64,000 nt of DNA from Mikania micrantha (Eukaryota; Streptophyta; Magnoliopsida; Asterales; Asteraceae): NCBI GenBank assembly GCA_009363875.1, contig CM018696.1, positions 90,666,215 to 90,730,214 of the forward strand, written 5' to 3'. The first letter of the stretch is position 1. Each line of letters starts with the position of its first letter. A model generated the notes under the pieces. The model was not told where the DNA came from and ran no database searches. It worked only from the letters and a program-made list of their open reading frames with translations. Made by a program: the position numbers and the translations under genes. Shown here in pieces: positions 11,612 to 23,486 of the stretch.

Positions 11612-13692
11612 TTATTACAAGGAACGAGAAAACCAATTTGACGTAGGGAGAGTATGTTTACTTGGATTATAAAGAGTTATTGAACGTAAGTGTAATTATA
11701 ATAATTTGATGTGATAAATGTTTTTGTGATTTAGGCAAGCGTTATGATGGCCGAGATTTTATAACTAAGAGATTAAGTGTCTTCCGGCTGACGGTGAAAG
11801 TGGTTTTTTACAAACACGCAACCGTCTTCAGGTAAGTGTATTACATACTTGAGATTGTAAAACTGCTTGTTTTCTTCCGGCAACGTTAGCGTTAATCAGG
11901 TTTTTCCAGGTCCGAGATGGGGCATATACGCAAGCGTATCGTGGTATGTGTTGGCGATCAGACATCATCTTATATGCGGTGGGGTGGTAACGTTTCTGAG
12001 CGAAAGCTTTGGCTGGGTCCATATATTTTTCACTTTAATAGTTCTTTGAATAATTAATCTATTATATGAACGGGAGGAATTTTCAGAAGAGGGGTGGATT
12101 GGAAATTACTACAATTTTATCAAAATCAAATGAAAATGTCAGTCAGCACTCAGGTTTTCTCAATTCTTATTTTGTTAAAAATGAGACACTGTTAAACGTC
12201 ACGCTATTCCGTGTGTATATTAATGGTGCTTTGTTTGTTGACATAGATTGTTTTTTGATCAAGATGTTTCTTGATAACCCCCCCATTTTTTAGCAAAAAT
12301 TCCAACAAATTGGCTTGGAAAGTCAACGAGACAGCTTTGCTTTGTGAGTGGATCACATGTCACGGGAGTGCGACCATTGCTTGGGTTACTACTCTGAGTG
12401 ACAGTGTCGGAAAGGTAGAAATATCCTTGGTTTTCTTTATATGTCGTGTGAGAAGTTAATTTTTATTTTGTTATATAATTAACAATTGCTCTTTTGTTGG
12501 ACAGTGGTGACACAGCTCTAAATCTAAAGGTGATGTTTTGGCTAAATTAAAAAGGAAAGTTAGTGAAACTTATGCTAAAAGTTATTGCCTGCTATATTTG
12601 TTTATTACGGTGAAAGACAACACCCTACAAGAACGTGAAAGACCATACTTGCACATGTGATATGTCACTGGATCACGATGAATACGATGACAAGAATATA
12701 AAATTTTATATCCCTTTAGGATCCAAAAGCAAGAGGAAGTACTTCAACCATAGCAAGGGAGACAATCCTGTCAACCAAGGGTCCTAAGTTTTGGTCGTAA
12801 TGGGTCCTAAGAAAAGGGGTTCTGCCGTTCTGGTAAACTAAATTGAGAAGTGCTACATATGAATCAGGAACAACAAACTCTTGTAGTCTAGTTTCTACTC
12901 TCAACATCCTGCCATTTTTGGTCAAATGATTCAAATAATATCACAATTAGTAGTTCAGTTTGTATTTAGCATTTCAAGCAGCTATTTATTTACTTATTTA
13001 CGTCATTATCAAGTGGGCAAGAAACATGTTTATTAATATACAATTATTTCAGGTGAAGGTACTGGACTGCTTCGCCTCCTCCAACATGACCTTGAGGCTT
13101 ACAGTTGCAAAATGGGCAGTGTACGTCATTGAGGCTTAATTGTTTACGTCATTATTAGGTATACAAGAAACATGTTAATTAATATACAATTATTTCAGGT
13201 GAAGGTACTGGACTGCTTCGCCTCCTACAACATGACCTTGAGGCTTACAGTTGCAAAATGGGCAGTGTACGTGTAAAACTTTGAGTTACATATCTATCTG
13301 TGACAGTTTTTTATATTTATTGATTTTTAGCCATGCCGTTGTTTGTTAAGTTTACTTATTTCATGAACAGCTATACACAGAAGACCTAAAAAGTTTTCTT
13401 TTTGAGATGGCTGTTAGCCATGGTCCAAATTTATCACCGTGGAGTTCATTCATTTTCAGCTAGACATTAGAGTTTTTCTTTTTCCCAAATCATAAATCTT
13501 TTTTTTTTCCTGCTATCACACAAATTATATATACTTCTCTTTATTATAGGAAAGAGACCTTGAGTAGTGTAGAGGAGCACACATTACCACTAAACCACTA
13601 GAGATAGGATTGAGATAAAGCTATCTACTATTGCATTGTCTTTAACTAATAGAAATCAAGAAGCGTAGCTCAACCTAGAACATCAGCTTCTG
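11612..13692 (+). repeat. 2,081-bp tandem duplication, copy A
   Basis: It starts at ttattacaaggaacgag and ends at cagcttctg just before the same phrase recurs. Copy B follows directly, offset by 2,081 bp over the first ~1.3 kb, with only scattered single-base differences visible. It contains two copies of the 72-nt exon-like block (13053 and 13199), which themselves form a ~146-bp local tandem duplication. No intact gene is visible. Confidence 0.9.
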
Positions 13693-15573
13693 TTATTACA
13701 AGGAACGAGAAAACCAATTTGACGTAGGGAGAGTATGTTTACTTGGATTATAAAGAGTTATTGAACGTAAGTGTAATTATAATAATTTGATGTGATAAAT
13801 GCTTTTGTGATTTAGGCAAGCGTTATGATGGCCGAGATTTTATAACTAAGAGATTAAGTGTCTTCCGGCTGACGGTGAAAGTAGTTTTTTACAAACACGC
13901 AACCGTCTTCAGGTAAGTGTATTACATACTTGAGATTGTAAAACTGCTTGTTTTCTTCCGGCAACGTTAGCGTTAATCAGGTTTTTCCAGGTCCGAGATG
14001 GGGCATATACGCAAGCGTATCGTGGTATGTGTTGGCGATCAGACATCATCTTATATGCGGTGGGGTGGTAACGTTTCTGAGCGAAAGCTTTGGCTGGGTC
14101 CATATATTTTTCACTTTAATAGTTCTTTGAATAATTAATCTATTATATGAACGGGAGGAATTTTCAGAAGAGGGGTGGATTGGAAATTACTACAATTTTA
14201 TCAAAATCAAATGAAAATGTCAGTCAGCACTCAAGTTTTCTCAATTCTTATTTTGTTAAAAATGAGACACTGTTAAACGTCACGCTATTCCGTGTGTATA
14301 TTAATGGTGCTTTGTTTGTTGACATAGATTGTTTTTTGATCAAGATGTTTCTTGATAACCCCCCCATTTTTTAGCAAAAATTCCAACAAATTGGCTTGGA
14401 AAGTCAACGAGACAGCTTTGCTTTGTGAGTGGATCACATGTCACGGGAGTGCGACCATTGCTCGGGTTACTACTCTGAGTGACAGTGTCGGAAAGGTAGA
14501 AATATCCTTGGTTTTCTTTATATGTCGTGTGAGAAGTTAATTTTTTATTTTGTTATATAATTAACAATTGCTTTTTTGTTGGGCAGTGGTGACACAGCTC
14601 TAAATCTAAAGGTAAAGTTTTGGCTAAATTAAAAAGGAAAGTTTGTGAAACTTATGCTAAAAGTTATTGCCTGCTATATTTGTTTATTACGGTGAAAGAC
14701 AACATCCTACAAGAACGTGAAAGACCATACTTGCACATGTGATATGTCACTGGATCACGATGAATACGATGACAAGAATATAAAATCCCTTTAGGATCCA
14801 AAAGCAAGAGGAAGTACTTCAACCATAGCAAGGGAGACAATCCTGTCAACCAAGGTCCTAAGTTTTGGTCATAAGGGGTTCTGGTAAACTAAATTGAGAA
14901 GTGCTACATATGAATCAGGAACAACAAACTCTAGTAGTCTAGTTTCTACTCTCAACATCCTGCTATTTTTGGTCAAATGATTCAAATAATATCACAATTA
15001 GTAGTTCAGTTTGTATTTAGCATTTCAATCAGCTATTTATTTACTTATTTACGTCATTATCAGGTGTGCAAGAAACATGTTTATTAATATACAATTATTT
15101 CAGGTGAAGGTACTGGACTGCTTCGCCTCCTCCAACATGACCTTGAGGCTTACAGTTGCAAAATGGGCAGTGTACGTCATTGAAGCTTAATTGTTTACGT
15201 CATTATTAGGTATACAAGAAACATGTTAATGAATATACAATTATTTCAGGTGAAGGTACTGGACTGCTTCGCCTCCTACAACATGACCTTGAGGCTTACA
15301 GTTGCAAAATGGGCAGTGTACGTGTAAAACTTTGAGTTACATATCTATCTGTGACAGTTTTATATTTATTGATTTTTAGCGATGCTGTTGTTTGTTAAGT
15401 TTACTTATTTCATGAACAGCTATACACAGAAGACCTAAAACGTTTTCTTCTTGAGATGGCTGTTAGCCATTGTCCAAATTTATCACCGTGGAGTTCATTC
15501 ATTTTCAGCTAGACATTAGAGTTTTTCTTTTTCCCAAATCATAAATCTTTTTTTTTCCTGCTCTCACACAAAT
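13693..15573 (+). repeat. 2,081-bp tandem duplication, copy B (3'-shortened)
   Basis: It is near-identical to copy A, with about 30 bp of net deletion in the middle (the offset falls from 2,081 to 2,051 by 14992). It breaks off at 'gctctcacacaaatt' near 15573, where sequence homologous to 18200 begins. It carries exon copies at 15104 and 15250. The very low divergence indicates a recent duplication or ongoing gene conversion. Confidence 0.9.
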
Positions 15574-18300
15574 TGTTTGATAAATGTTTTTGTGATTTAG
15601 GTCATGAACAGATGATTTAGAAGAGTTTTTATCACAAATCTGAAGGTTTTGGGTTTGAAATAAAAGAATACAATGAGGTTCTGATTAAAATCTGTTCATC
15701 GACCTAGAAAGGAGGTAATCAGCAGGTAATTAGCAATCCATTATTTGTTAAAGAAGAAAGTCAATATGAAGTGTTTAAGATTTCTTTGGAATTGAAGGGC
15801 TTTTAATGATTTTTACAAGATTGAATCAAAATTAACTAATTCTAATAATTGATTGATTGTTCTTCCATGTTCTGATAAAGTGTGGAAATTACTAGATTGA
15901 TCATAGTGGACACCACATATACAAAGAAAAGCTAGTAGTCCTGTACTGACCTCTAAATTTTTTTCCGTTTGAGGCATGTGTTATATGATGTTCTAAATAT
16001 GCCAATTGCACTCACATATGATGATAATGATAGTTCAAATGTTGGCATTGGTCAAATTTCTTGCTGATTAAACCCCAAAACAGGTTTTAACTTCTGACTA
16101 AAAGTTTTATTATTGACAGCTTTTGCTTTCGTTTCCAGTGAAAGTGTTGGAGATCAGACATCATCTTATATGTGGTGGGGTAGCAACTTTTTCTGAACGA
16201 AAGCGTTGGCTGGGTCCACACATACACTTATAGCCTAATTTAGAACTTTATTTTCATGACGCCCTATTTGCGGTGCGCACATATAATGCATATATGTGTG
16301 GGCCCTTAAGGGGCAAAAGTAAAAGTGCACTAATTTTAACGTTATTTTAGTTATTTTGTGAAAATAACGTTAAAATCATTGGGTTGATCAACTTCAAACG
16401 ATAACTTTGAGCCGGGGACTCTTTCGGAGCAGCCTCTCTATCTCAATTGGATAGGGGTAAGGTTTGTATCTATCCTTCCTCCCAGACCCTACTGAAAAGT
16501 GGGAATATAATGGGTAAGGTTGTTATTGTTATTTTCACATTAATGTTTCTTTGAATAATTAATTTATTATGGGTACGGGAGGAATATTCAGAAGAGGGGT
16601 GGATTGGAAATTACTATAATTTTATTAACATCAAATGAAAATGTTAATCAGCATTTAAGTTTTCTCTATTCTATTTTAATAAAAATGAGACACTGTTAAA
16701 CATCACACTATTCCGTGTGTATATTAGTGTTGCTTTGTTTGTTGACAAAGATGTTAATTGGTTGTTTTTTTGACAAAGATGTTCTTGATAAAAAGCTTTC
16801 CCCATTTTTAGCAAAAATTCCACCAAATTGGCATGGAAAGTCAAAGAGCCAGCTCCACTTTGTGAGTGGATCACATGTCACAGCAATTGGACCATTGCTT
16901 ATTTGGACAGTCGGGTTAGCTACTCTGAGTGACGGATCTAATTCGTCGGAAAGGTACAAATATCCTTGGTTTTCTTTATATGTCGTGTGAGAAGTTTTTT
17001 TTTGTTATATTATTAACAATTGAATTTTTGTTAAACAGTGGAGATACAGCTCTAAAGCTAAAGGTAAAGTTTAGGCTTTTAATTGAAAAGGAAAGTTAGT
17101 GAAATTTATGTTAAAAGTTACTGCCTGCTGTATATGTTTATTATGGTGAAAGACAACATCCTACAAGAACGTGAAAGACCATACTTGCATATGTGATATG
17201 TCACTGGATCAAGATGAATATGATGACAAGAAGATAAAATCCCTTTAGGATCCAAAGTGAGTATGTAATACTTTGTTCTTGTTACACATATCCATAAACA
17301 AAAGGAAGTACTTCAACCATAGCAAGGGAGACAATTCTGTCAACCTAGGGTCCTAAGTTTTGATATTATTTTTTTCCTGCTCACACACATATATACTTTT
17401 CTTTATTATAGGAAACCGACCTTGAGTAGTAGTGTTAAGGAGCACACATTACCACTAATAGGTCCAAAATGGCCGCAAGAAGTAGGAGAATATTTGACAA
17501 TCGATAAAATAGAGAAACTAGTTCTTCCCTTATCATGTTTGTAGAAGGCTTCTTCCTGCCATCCACTCTGAGTTCTCAGGTTAGTTTAAATGTGCTGGGG
17601 TTTGTAGAAGACTTCTTCGCAACTAGTTTAAATATTTGACAATCGACTCAGGAAGCTGGCGATGAGTAGGTAAGCATTCCATTATTTATTAAGGAAGAAA
17701 AATCAATAGGATTACGGGCTTTGGTTTTGTGTCCGTCAACCTGCAGGTTCTTAGCAATTTTACTAATTTTGCTTTGAGTTTATTTTGATATGGATTATTT
17801 TGTGATTTTGGATCATACACATCTGAAGATCCCATTTAGGTTCTTTAGACTGTGAATAACTTTCCTTATCCTCTCTATTATTGTTGTTTCCTATTAAAGT
17901 TTTACCCATGTCACAATCTGATATATGGATTGCAAAATAGGAACCTTAATGAATGCAGCTAAACCACTAGAGATACTTCTGAGATAAAGCCATCTACTAT
18001 TGCATTGTCTTGAACAAATAGAAATCAAGGAACATAGCACAACATAGAACATCAGCTTCTGTTATTATAAGGAACGAGAAAACCAATTTGACGTAGGGAG
18101 AGTATGTTACTTGAACCTAAGTCTCTGCTTATAAATGCCACTTATTGTGTGTGGAAAAGAGTTAATACGTATGAACGCAAGTGTAATTATAATAATTTGA
18201 TACAATAAATGTTTTTATGATTTAGGTCCTGAACAAATGATTTAGAAGAGTTTTTATCACAAATCTGAAGGTTTTGGGTTGAAATAAAAGAATACAATGA
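15574..18300 (+). repeat. Last array unit, more diverged
   Basis: It holds the blocks 'gtgttggagatcagacatca' (16144), 'gaagaggggtggattggaaa' (16595), PPNWHGKS (16822) and 'gaaagaccatacttgca' (17172). It also has the terminal block with 'cttctgttattataagg' at 18056. It is interrupted by a SINE at 16257-16528. No copy of the 72-nt exon was found here. The block 'agaagagtttttatcacaaa' occurs at both 15617 and 18245. Confidence 0.6.
16257..16528 (+). mobile_element. SINE-like retroposon with Au-type 3' end
   Basis: The 272-bp insert is flanked by a 9-bp direct repeat TTATTTTCA (16248-16256 and 16529-16537). Unit 1 at about 6090 retains the uninterrupted form actttattttcacattaat. The 3' part (ggggactctttcggagcagc ... 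cagaccctact ... gggtaaggttgttattgt) matches the plant Au-SINE 3' end, as remembered. The 5' part (with the inverted pair taacgttatttt/aaaataacgtta) is not an obvious tRNA head, so this may be a chimeric or 5'-altered copy. Confidence 0.75.
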
Positions 18301-18334
18301 AGTTCTCATTAAAATCTGTTCATCGACCTAGGAA

Positions 18335-18417
18335 GGATTGCTAATTGCCTACCGATTACCTCCTTCCTAGGTACTGATTACCTAGGAAGGAGGTAATCGG
18401 TAGGCAATTAGCAATCC
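18335..18417. repeat. Perfect 39-bp inverted repeat with 5-nt loop
   Basis: Arm 18335-18373 (starts ggattgctaattgcctaccg) and arm 18379-18417 are perfect reverse complements around the loop ctgat. The arms contain cctccttcctaggta, a phrase that recurs singly at 15710, 18500 and 18530. On transcription this would form an uninterrupted hairpin of small-RNA precursor size. No promoter is visible. Confidence 0.9.
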
Positions 18418-18434
18418 TTCTAAATAAGGGGTTG

Positions 18435-18785
18435 TTTCCCTGTTCGTATTGACTTTTTCATTGACAAACCATTAAAAGGTGGTTTTTTAATGACCATTAC
18501 CTCCTTCGTAGGTGGATCATTTATACCTAGGAAGGAGGTAATTGGTAATTTTAATTCTGAATGTTTAAGAGTTAACCTTAATCACTTAGACTTAAGGTTA
18601 CATGTTTCCTTGTTCGTATTGACTTTTTCATCAACAAACCGTTAAAAGATAGTTTTTTAATGACCATTATCTCCTTCCTAGGTCGACCATTTAGACATAG
18701 CAAGAAGGTAATTGGTAACTTTAAGTCTGAATGTTTTTAAGAGTTGGCCTTAATCACTTAGACTTAAGGTAATCTGTTAAACATT
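18435..18785. repeat. Two-copy ~175-bp tandem repeat
   Basis: Two imperfect copies run from 'gttcgtattgactttttcat' to 'cttagacttaaggt' (18450-18611 and 18622-18775). Each carries the cctccttc(g/c)taggt motif of the neighbouring hairpin. Confidence 0.8.
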
Positions 18786-18789
18786 TTGA

Positions 18790-21220
18790 GGCTATAACCC
18801 ATTAAAAGGTACAAAGACGCACCGAACGCCGGTGGTAGGCGATCCGGGTCGTGCAAAATGGTCGTTCCACATTTAAGTTAGCATCGTCAAATTTAGTAAC
18901 GAATCGCGTACCTAATTGTGTAAAATCGCGAACCAGTTAACGAAATCGCCTCTATAGACAAAGAGACGCCGATTTTTAGATGAAGGGTCTTACTCTGCGG
19001 TGAAGATGAGTAGGTGATTTCAGACGAATGTGTTCAATTGAGGCGATAGCACTTCAGATGAGCGCCTATTTTCAGACGAAGGGTTGTTCTTATTTCCCGA
19101 TTTCAGGTGAAGCAGGTGAGGCGGTCCAACTGCGACCTGCCTGTTGATTGGCATTTGGCGTTCCACTATTCGAGGTTTTTTTTCTATAAACAGTGCACTA
19201 AATCTAACAAGTTTTATTCCTGCTGTCTTTTGTTTTCGTTTCCAGTGATTTTATGCTCATGTTATTTAGCCATTGTCCTTTTATTTTGTATCAGGTTAAA
19301 CAGAAGGTGTTTGAGCTAGGGCTAAACACAAAATTGAGCCTCATAAATTACTTTGTAAATGATCCGTGAAATATGGTACAAATGGGTGAGCAAGTCATTT
19401 ATCTTTGCTAGTAAATATTACTTATGCCTGTTCAAAACAAATATTACTTATGATACAAATTTTTTGTTGAATTTGATGTTTTATGCAGTTGTATGCTATA
19501 ATGAACGACTTGAGTATATTTGATATTTTCTAAAGTTACATCAGTATGTATGTATTTTTTTTGAATTTTCACTGATTTGATATTTTAAGATTTTAACTCG
19601 TATCCTGATTTTTTTCCTCAACACAATTTATCTGTCATATCATGCAGCTGTTTAAGTTTGTAAAATAAAGTTCCATTTTTAATTGAGAAACTAATCATCG
19701 AGTTGTCAAACACACAGTTAATTATCTTGTATTCCTGTTTTTCTTTATAGGCTATTTATTATGCACAACACGATATTTGGTTCTGTGAATGTGAGTGCTT
19801 CTATGCATGTTTCTGGTTCTTTGATTGTTTCTTGTTCTTAGACTGTTTCTGGTTTTGTGACTCTTTCTGTAATTGAATCTGGTTCTGTGAACATTGAGTA
19901 TGATTACAAAGATCACTGTTGTTGAACACTTGCTGCTCCTTATTCTCTCAGAAAATGACTCGTTAAGGTGATGTGCACTTCTTTTTTCTTAGGCTGTCGC
20001 ATTTTATGTGCCTTGCGTTTAGGCACCGGGCGACATACCCAGAACCGACAAGCATAATTGATTTTATATAGACAAATTGAAGTTTGACCTAAAGGTGTAT
20101 TGCTCGTTTGCTTTATAAACATTTCCATTCTTGTTTTTTCCTGACCATTTGAGAAAATCTGAAGGACCCAAGAGGATGATGATGTTAAAGCAGGTGCAGG
20201 TGGGTCCCACTGCTGCTATTGATTTTTGTAGAGGATTGAGTTGTGAAGGTAACTTTTTAGAAATTAGGTTGAGGTATGTGATGGAATATGTATATGGAGG
20301 CCTTGGTTGAAATGTGTGGTGTTGGCATAATTGAGCCTGTTTGGTTAAGTTTTGTGGCATAAGCTAAGCTTTTCTGAAATGGTTGGGTTGATGATGCTTT
20401 AACGAATCATAATCTCAGGTATGACGTTTATGTAATTTATTTTACAAGTTGTTTTAAAAATCGGTGAAATGACTTGGCTAGCTGCTTTTACTTGCATGCT
20501 GCAACTGGTCTATTGTGTTTGTGGAAATATCATGCTATTTGAGGCTACAAGAGTTAAAGTAAACCTGAAGCTTTTTCTTGTTTTTTTTTAACCCTTTTTC
20601 TTATGGGCCCTTGGTTGTATGACTTGTATCTTAAGATAGAAAGATAGCCAACTGCTGGTATTCATATTTTAAACGTTAGCATTGGTCAATTTTCTTGCTG
20701 ATCAAAAGAGGTTTTGAGTTTTGACTAAACAGTCTAAACCCCAAAGAGATGCACGAACACATTATAGCATATGTAGTGGTTTTTCGCATTAAAAATACTT
20801 GCATTCACATATGTAGCTTGGGACATTCAACTTTCTACATGTATAACATACTAAACTAGTATCTCATCTCCCATAATTAAAGAGGGAGAAAAAACATGAT
20901 TAAGTACTCTTTAAAGTTGCATAATATGAAAATAAGTTGTGTTAAAATATCGCTTATTCAAGGTCTACATAACTAATCATTGCCTGATTGCTTCCATCCA
21001 CCTATGTTCCTATCAGTTGGCTCATAACTCCTACTTTTCTAAAACAAACACATACCAAACAAACATTTAGTAGACACGTGTATCCTATACTTGCATTTTA
21101 CACTTTCAAAAGGTTCGCGTAAGCAGGGTTTGAACAACAAAACCAAAGAATATGAAAAAACACCCTAATGTTTTTGGTTCAATCTGTAGCAAAGGTTGTA
21201 TTTGATGTAATTGAGGAGGA
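18790..21220. other. Intergenic, no supported gene
   Basis: Unique-looking DNA with short open frames only (longest about 98 codons, no recognisable domain). A GC-richer patch at 18800-19150 contains three loosely repeated 'cagacgaa' or 'cagatgag' phrases. Segments at 19780-19890 repeat 'ggttctgtgaatgtgagt' sequence found at 7900. Confidence 0.4.
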
Positions 21221-21224
21221 GGAG

Positions 21225-23460
21225 GATCATCCTGCAAATAAACAACTACGAAAGCATACGGCAAAACCAAAACCAACATATCAACTATGGAAAGGATTAT
21301 CCTGCAAATAAACAACTATATTAATTAAGAAGTGTTTTGACAGCCATTTAAATAAATTTGGTTTCAAATATTTACATAATTAACCCAACTTATATTGACC
21401 AATCATTTAAAACTTTGAGGGTTGTTTTTGTAACATATTCTTACATAACATTAATTGAAGCATGAGAAACTTGGAAAGTTAACTGTCAAATCCGGCTCTA
21501 CTTTTCACTATTTTTTAAGCTTTTCAGTCATTTATACGTCACATCCCTTCTTTATTTTCAGTCATTTTCTTACACATCCGGCTCACCATTTTTCTTATAA
21601 ATCATGGATACACTCTCAGATCCATAATGATGAAGAGAAGGGAGAATCGCCCCCTTCACTAGCTGATGAAGGTACCATTGATGAAGGTGAGTTGGATGGT
21701 CGATGTACTTCTCATTTTTTTTTTCCAAAATACAAAATTTATCGAGTATATCATTATCTAATTTCACATTTTCTGCAACTAGTGAGGCACCTTTTCCATT
21801 CTGTATACCCATTATATTTAAAAAATTATCTGTAATAGAAAAGTCTTGGGTCTCACCCCGTTACATATCGTTAGCGTCATTTTATCATAATTAAAATGGC
21901 TAACCATTGATTTGACGCTAATAATATAAGGGGGTGAGACCCAAGACTTTCCTATTACAGATGAATATTTTTCTAAGACAAAATTACATACTTGAACCTT
22001 TATGTTTGTAGTAAATAACAAATATGAACCTTTAACTATATTAATTACGCTAAACAACCTTTGAGTATTTAAATTGTTTTCAACTTTCAACCTTTACATT
22101 AACCCTGGTTAGATTTACTAGTTAAATCTAGTCATGTGCAAAACATGTGATGGGTATTTTTAGGTATTTTGAACTTTTGTTATTTTTAAACATAAAACCC
22201 ACTATTCACGTATTATCATATTTTATTCAATAATTTACTCCAAATGGGGGTGTTTGAAAATTAGGGCTAAAACCCACCCAGAAGTTCATGTGGTTCCCCC
22301 CTCTTCGGTTAGTGTTCACACAGAAGTTCACGTGGTTCCTCCATCTTCAGTTAGTGTTTGAAACCTAGTGTTGTAGTTGGATAGGATTTATTATTGTTAC
22401 TACTGCCATTGTTACATAATGATAAAAAGAAAAATGATAAATTCTATCCAACTACAACCTTAGGTTTCGAACACTAACTGAAGATGGAGGAACCACGTGA
22501 AATTCTGGGTGAACACTAACCGAAGAAGGAGGAACCACGTGAACTATTGGGTGGGTTTTAGCCCTAATTTTCGAACACCCCCATTTGGAGTAAATTATTG
22601 AATAAGATACGATAATACGTGAATAGTGGGTTTTATGTTTAAAAATAACAAAAGATCAAAATACCTAGAATACCCATAACATGTTTTGTACATGACTAGA
22701 TTTAACTAGTAAATCTAAATAGATTAATGTAAAGGTTGAAAGTTGAAACAACTTAAATACTTAAAGGTTGTTTAGCGTAATAAATATAGTTAAAGGTTCA
22801 TATTTGTTATTTACTACAAACATAAAGGTTCAAGTATGTAATTTTGTCTTTTTCTAATATAATGGGTATACAAAATGGAAAAGGTGCCTCACTAGTTGCA
22901 GAAAATGTTGAATTGGATAATGATCTACTCGGTATATTTTGTATTTTGGAAAAAAATGAGAAGTACATCGACCATCCAACTCATCTTCGTCAATGGTGGC
23001 CGACCATTCAACTCATCTTCATCAATGGTACCTTCATCAGCTGGCGAAGGGGACGATTCTCCCTTCTCTTCATCATTATGGATATGAGAGTGTATCCATA
23101 ATTAATAAGAAAAATGGTGAGCCGGATGTGTAAGAAAATGATTGAAAATAAAGAGGGTATGTGACGTATAAATGGCTGTAAAGCTTCAAAAATGGTGAAA
23201 AGTAGAGCCGGATTTGACAGTTAACTTTCCAAGTTTCTCATGCTTCAATTAATGTTATGTAAGAATATGTTATAAAAACAACCCTCAAAGTTTAAATGTT
23301 TGGTTAATATAGGTCGGTTACTTGTGTAAATATTTGAAATCAAATTTATTTAAATGACTGTCAAAACCCTTCTTAATTATCATAGTTGTTTATTTGCAGG
23401 ATGATCCTCACCATTGTTGTGTTGTTGGCTTTGGCATATGCTATCATAGTTGTAGTTGAC
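21225..23460. repeat. ~2.2-kb imperfect palindrome (foldback)
   Basis: The left arm (about 21225-22400) and right arm (about 22430-23460) are reverse complements. For example, 'agccggatttgacagttaac' at 23203 matches the complement of 'gttaactgtcaaatccggct' at 21478, and 'gatggaggaaccacgtga' at 22481 pairs with 'tcacgtggttcctccatc' at 22328. The centre is near 22415 and is marked by the inverted pair 'gtagttggataggattta'/'aaattctatccaactac'. The arms differ by small indels and by a short MITE in the left arm. The short frame MGIQNGKGASLVAEN appears on opposite strands in each arm. It could be a large foldback transposon or an inverted duplication. Its outer edge lies just beyond the 3' end of the C2 gene. 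Confidence 0.85.
21827..21961. mobile_element. MITE nested in left palindrome arm
   Basis: The inverted termini are atctgtaatagaaaagtctt and its near-complement aagactttcctattacagat, each followed inward by gggtctcacccc. The right palindrome arm lacks this ~135-bp segment, which shows it was inserted after the palindrome formed. The exact target duplication is unclear. Confidence 0.8.
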
Positions 23461-23486
23461 GTTCAAAAAAAAGAATATATTTTGTA

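Larger units (their letters stand above)
5430..18300 (+). pseudogene. Amplified degenerate gene-like array (five or more units)
   Basis: The same set of sequence blocks recurs from about 5430 to 18300: a block with gtgggcgacaccttcaca; blocks ending cttccggcgacgg or cttccggcaacg; a 'gtccgagatggggcaaata' block (frame GPRWGKYAS); a block 'gaagaggggtggattggaaa'; a block translating to PPNWHGKS; and a 72-nt exon-like block between ttcag and gtgta. The blocks are flanked by plausible splice signals (ttcag|GTGAAGG, TGTAC|gtgtaa). Frames are broken within and between blocks and every unit has stops, so this is not an intact gene. The order and splice-like borders suggest a multi-exon gene fragment that was captured or silenced and then tandemly amplified. 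I do not recognise the parent protein. A non-coding RNA locus or a Helitron-type capture are alternatives. Confidence 0.55.
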
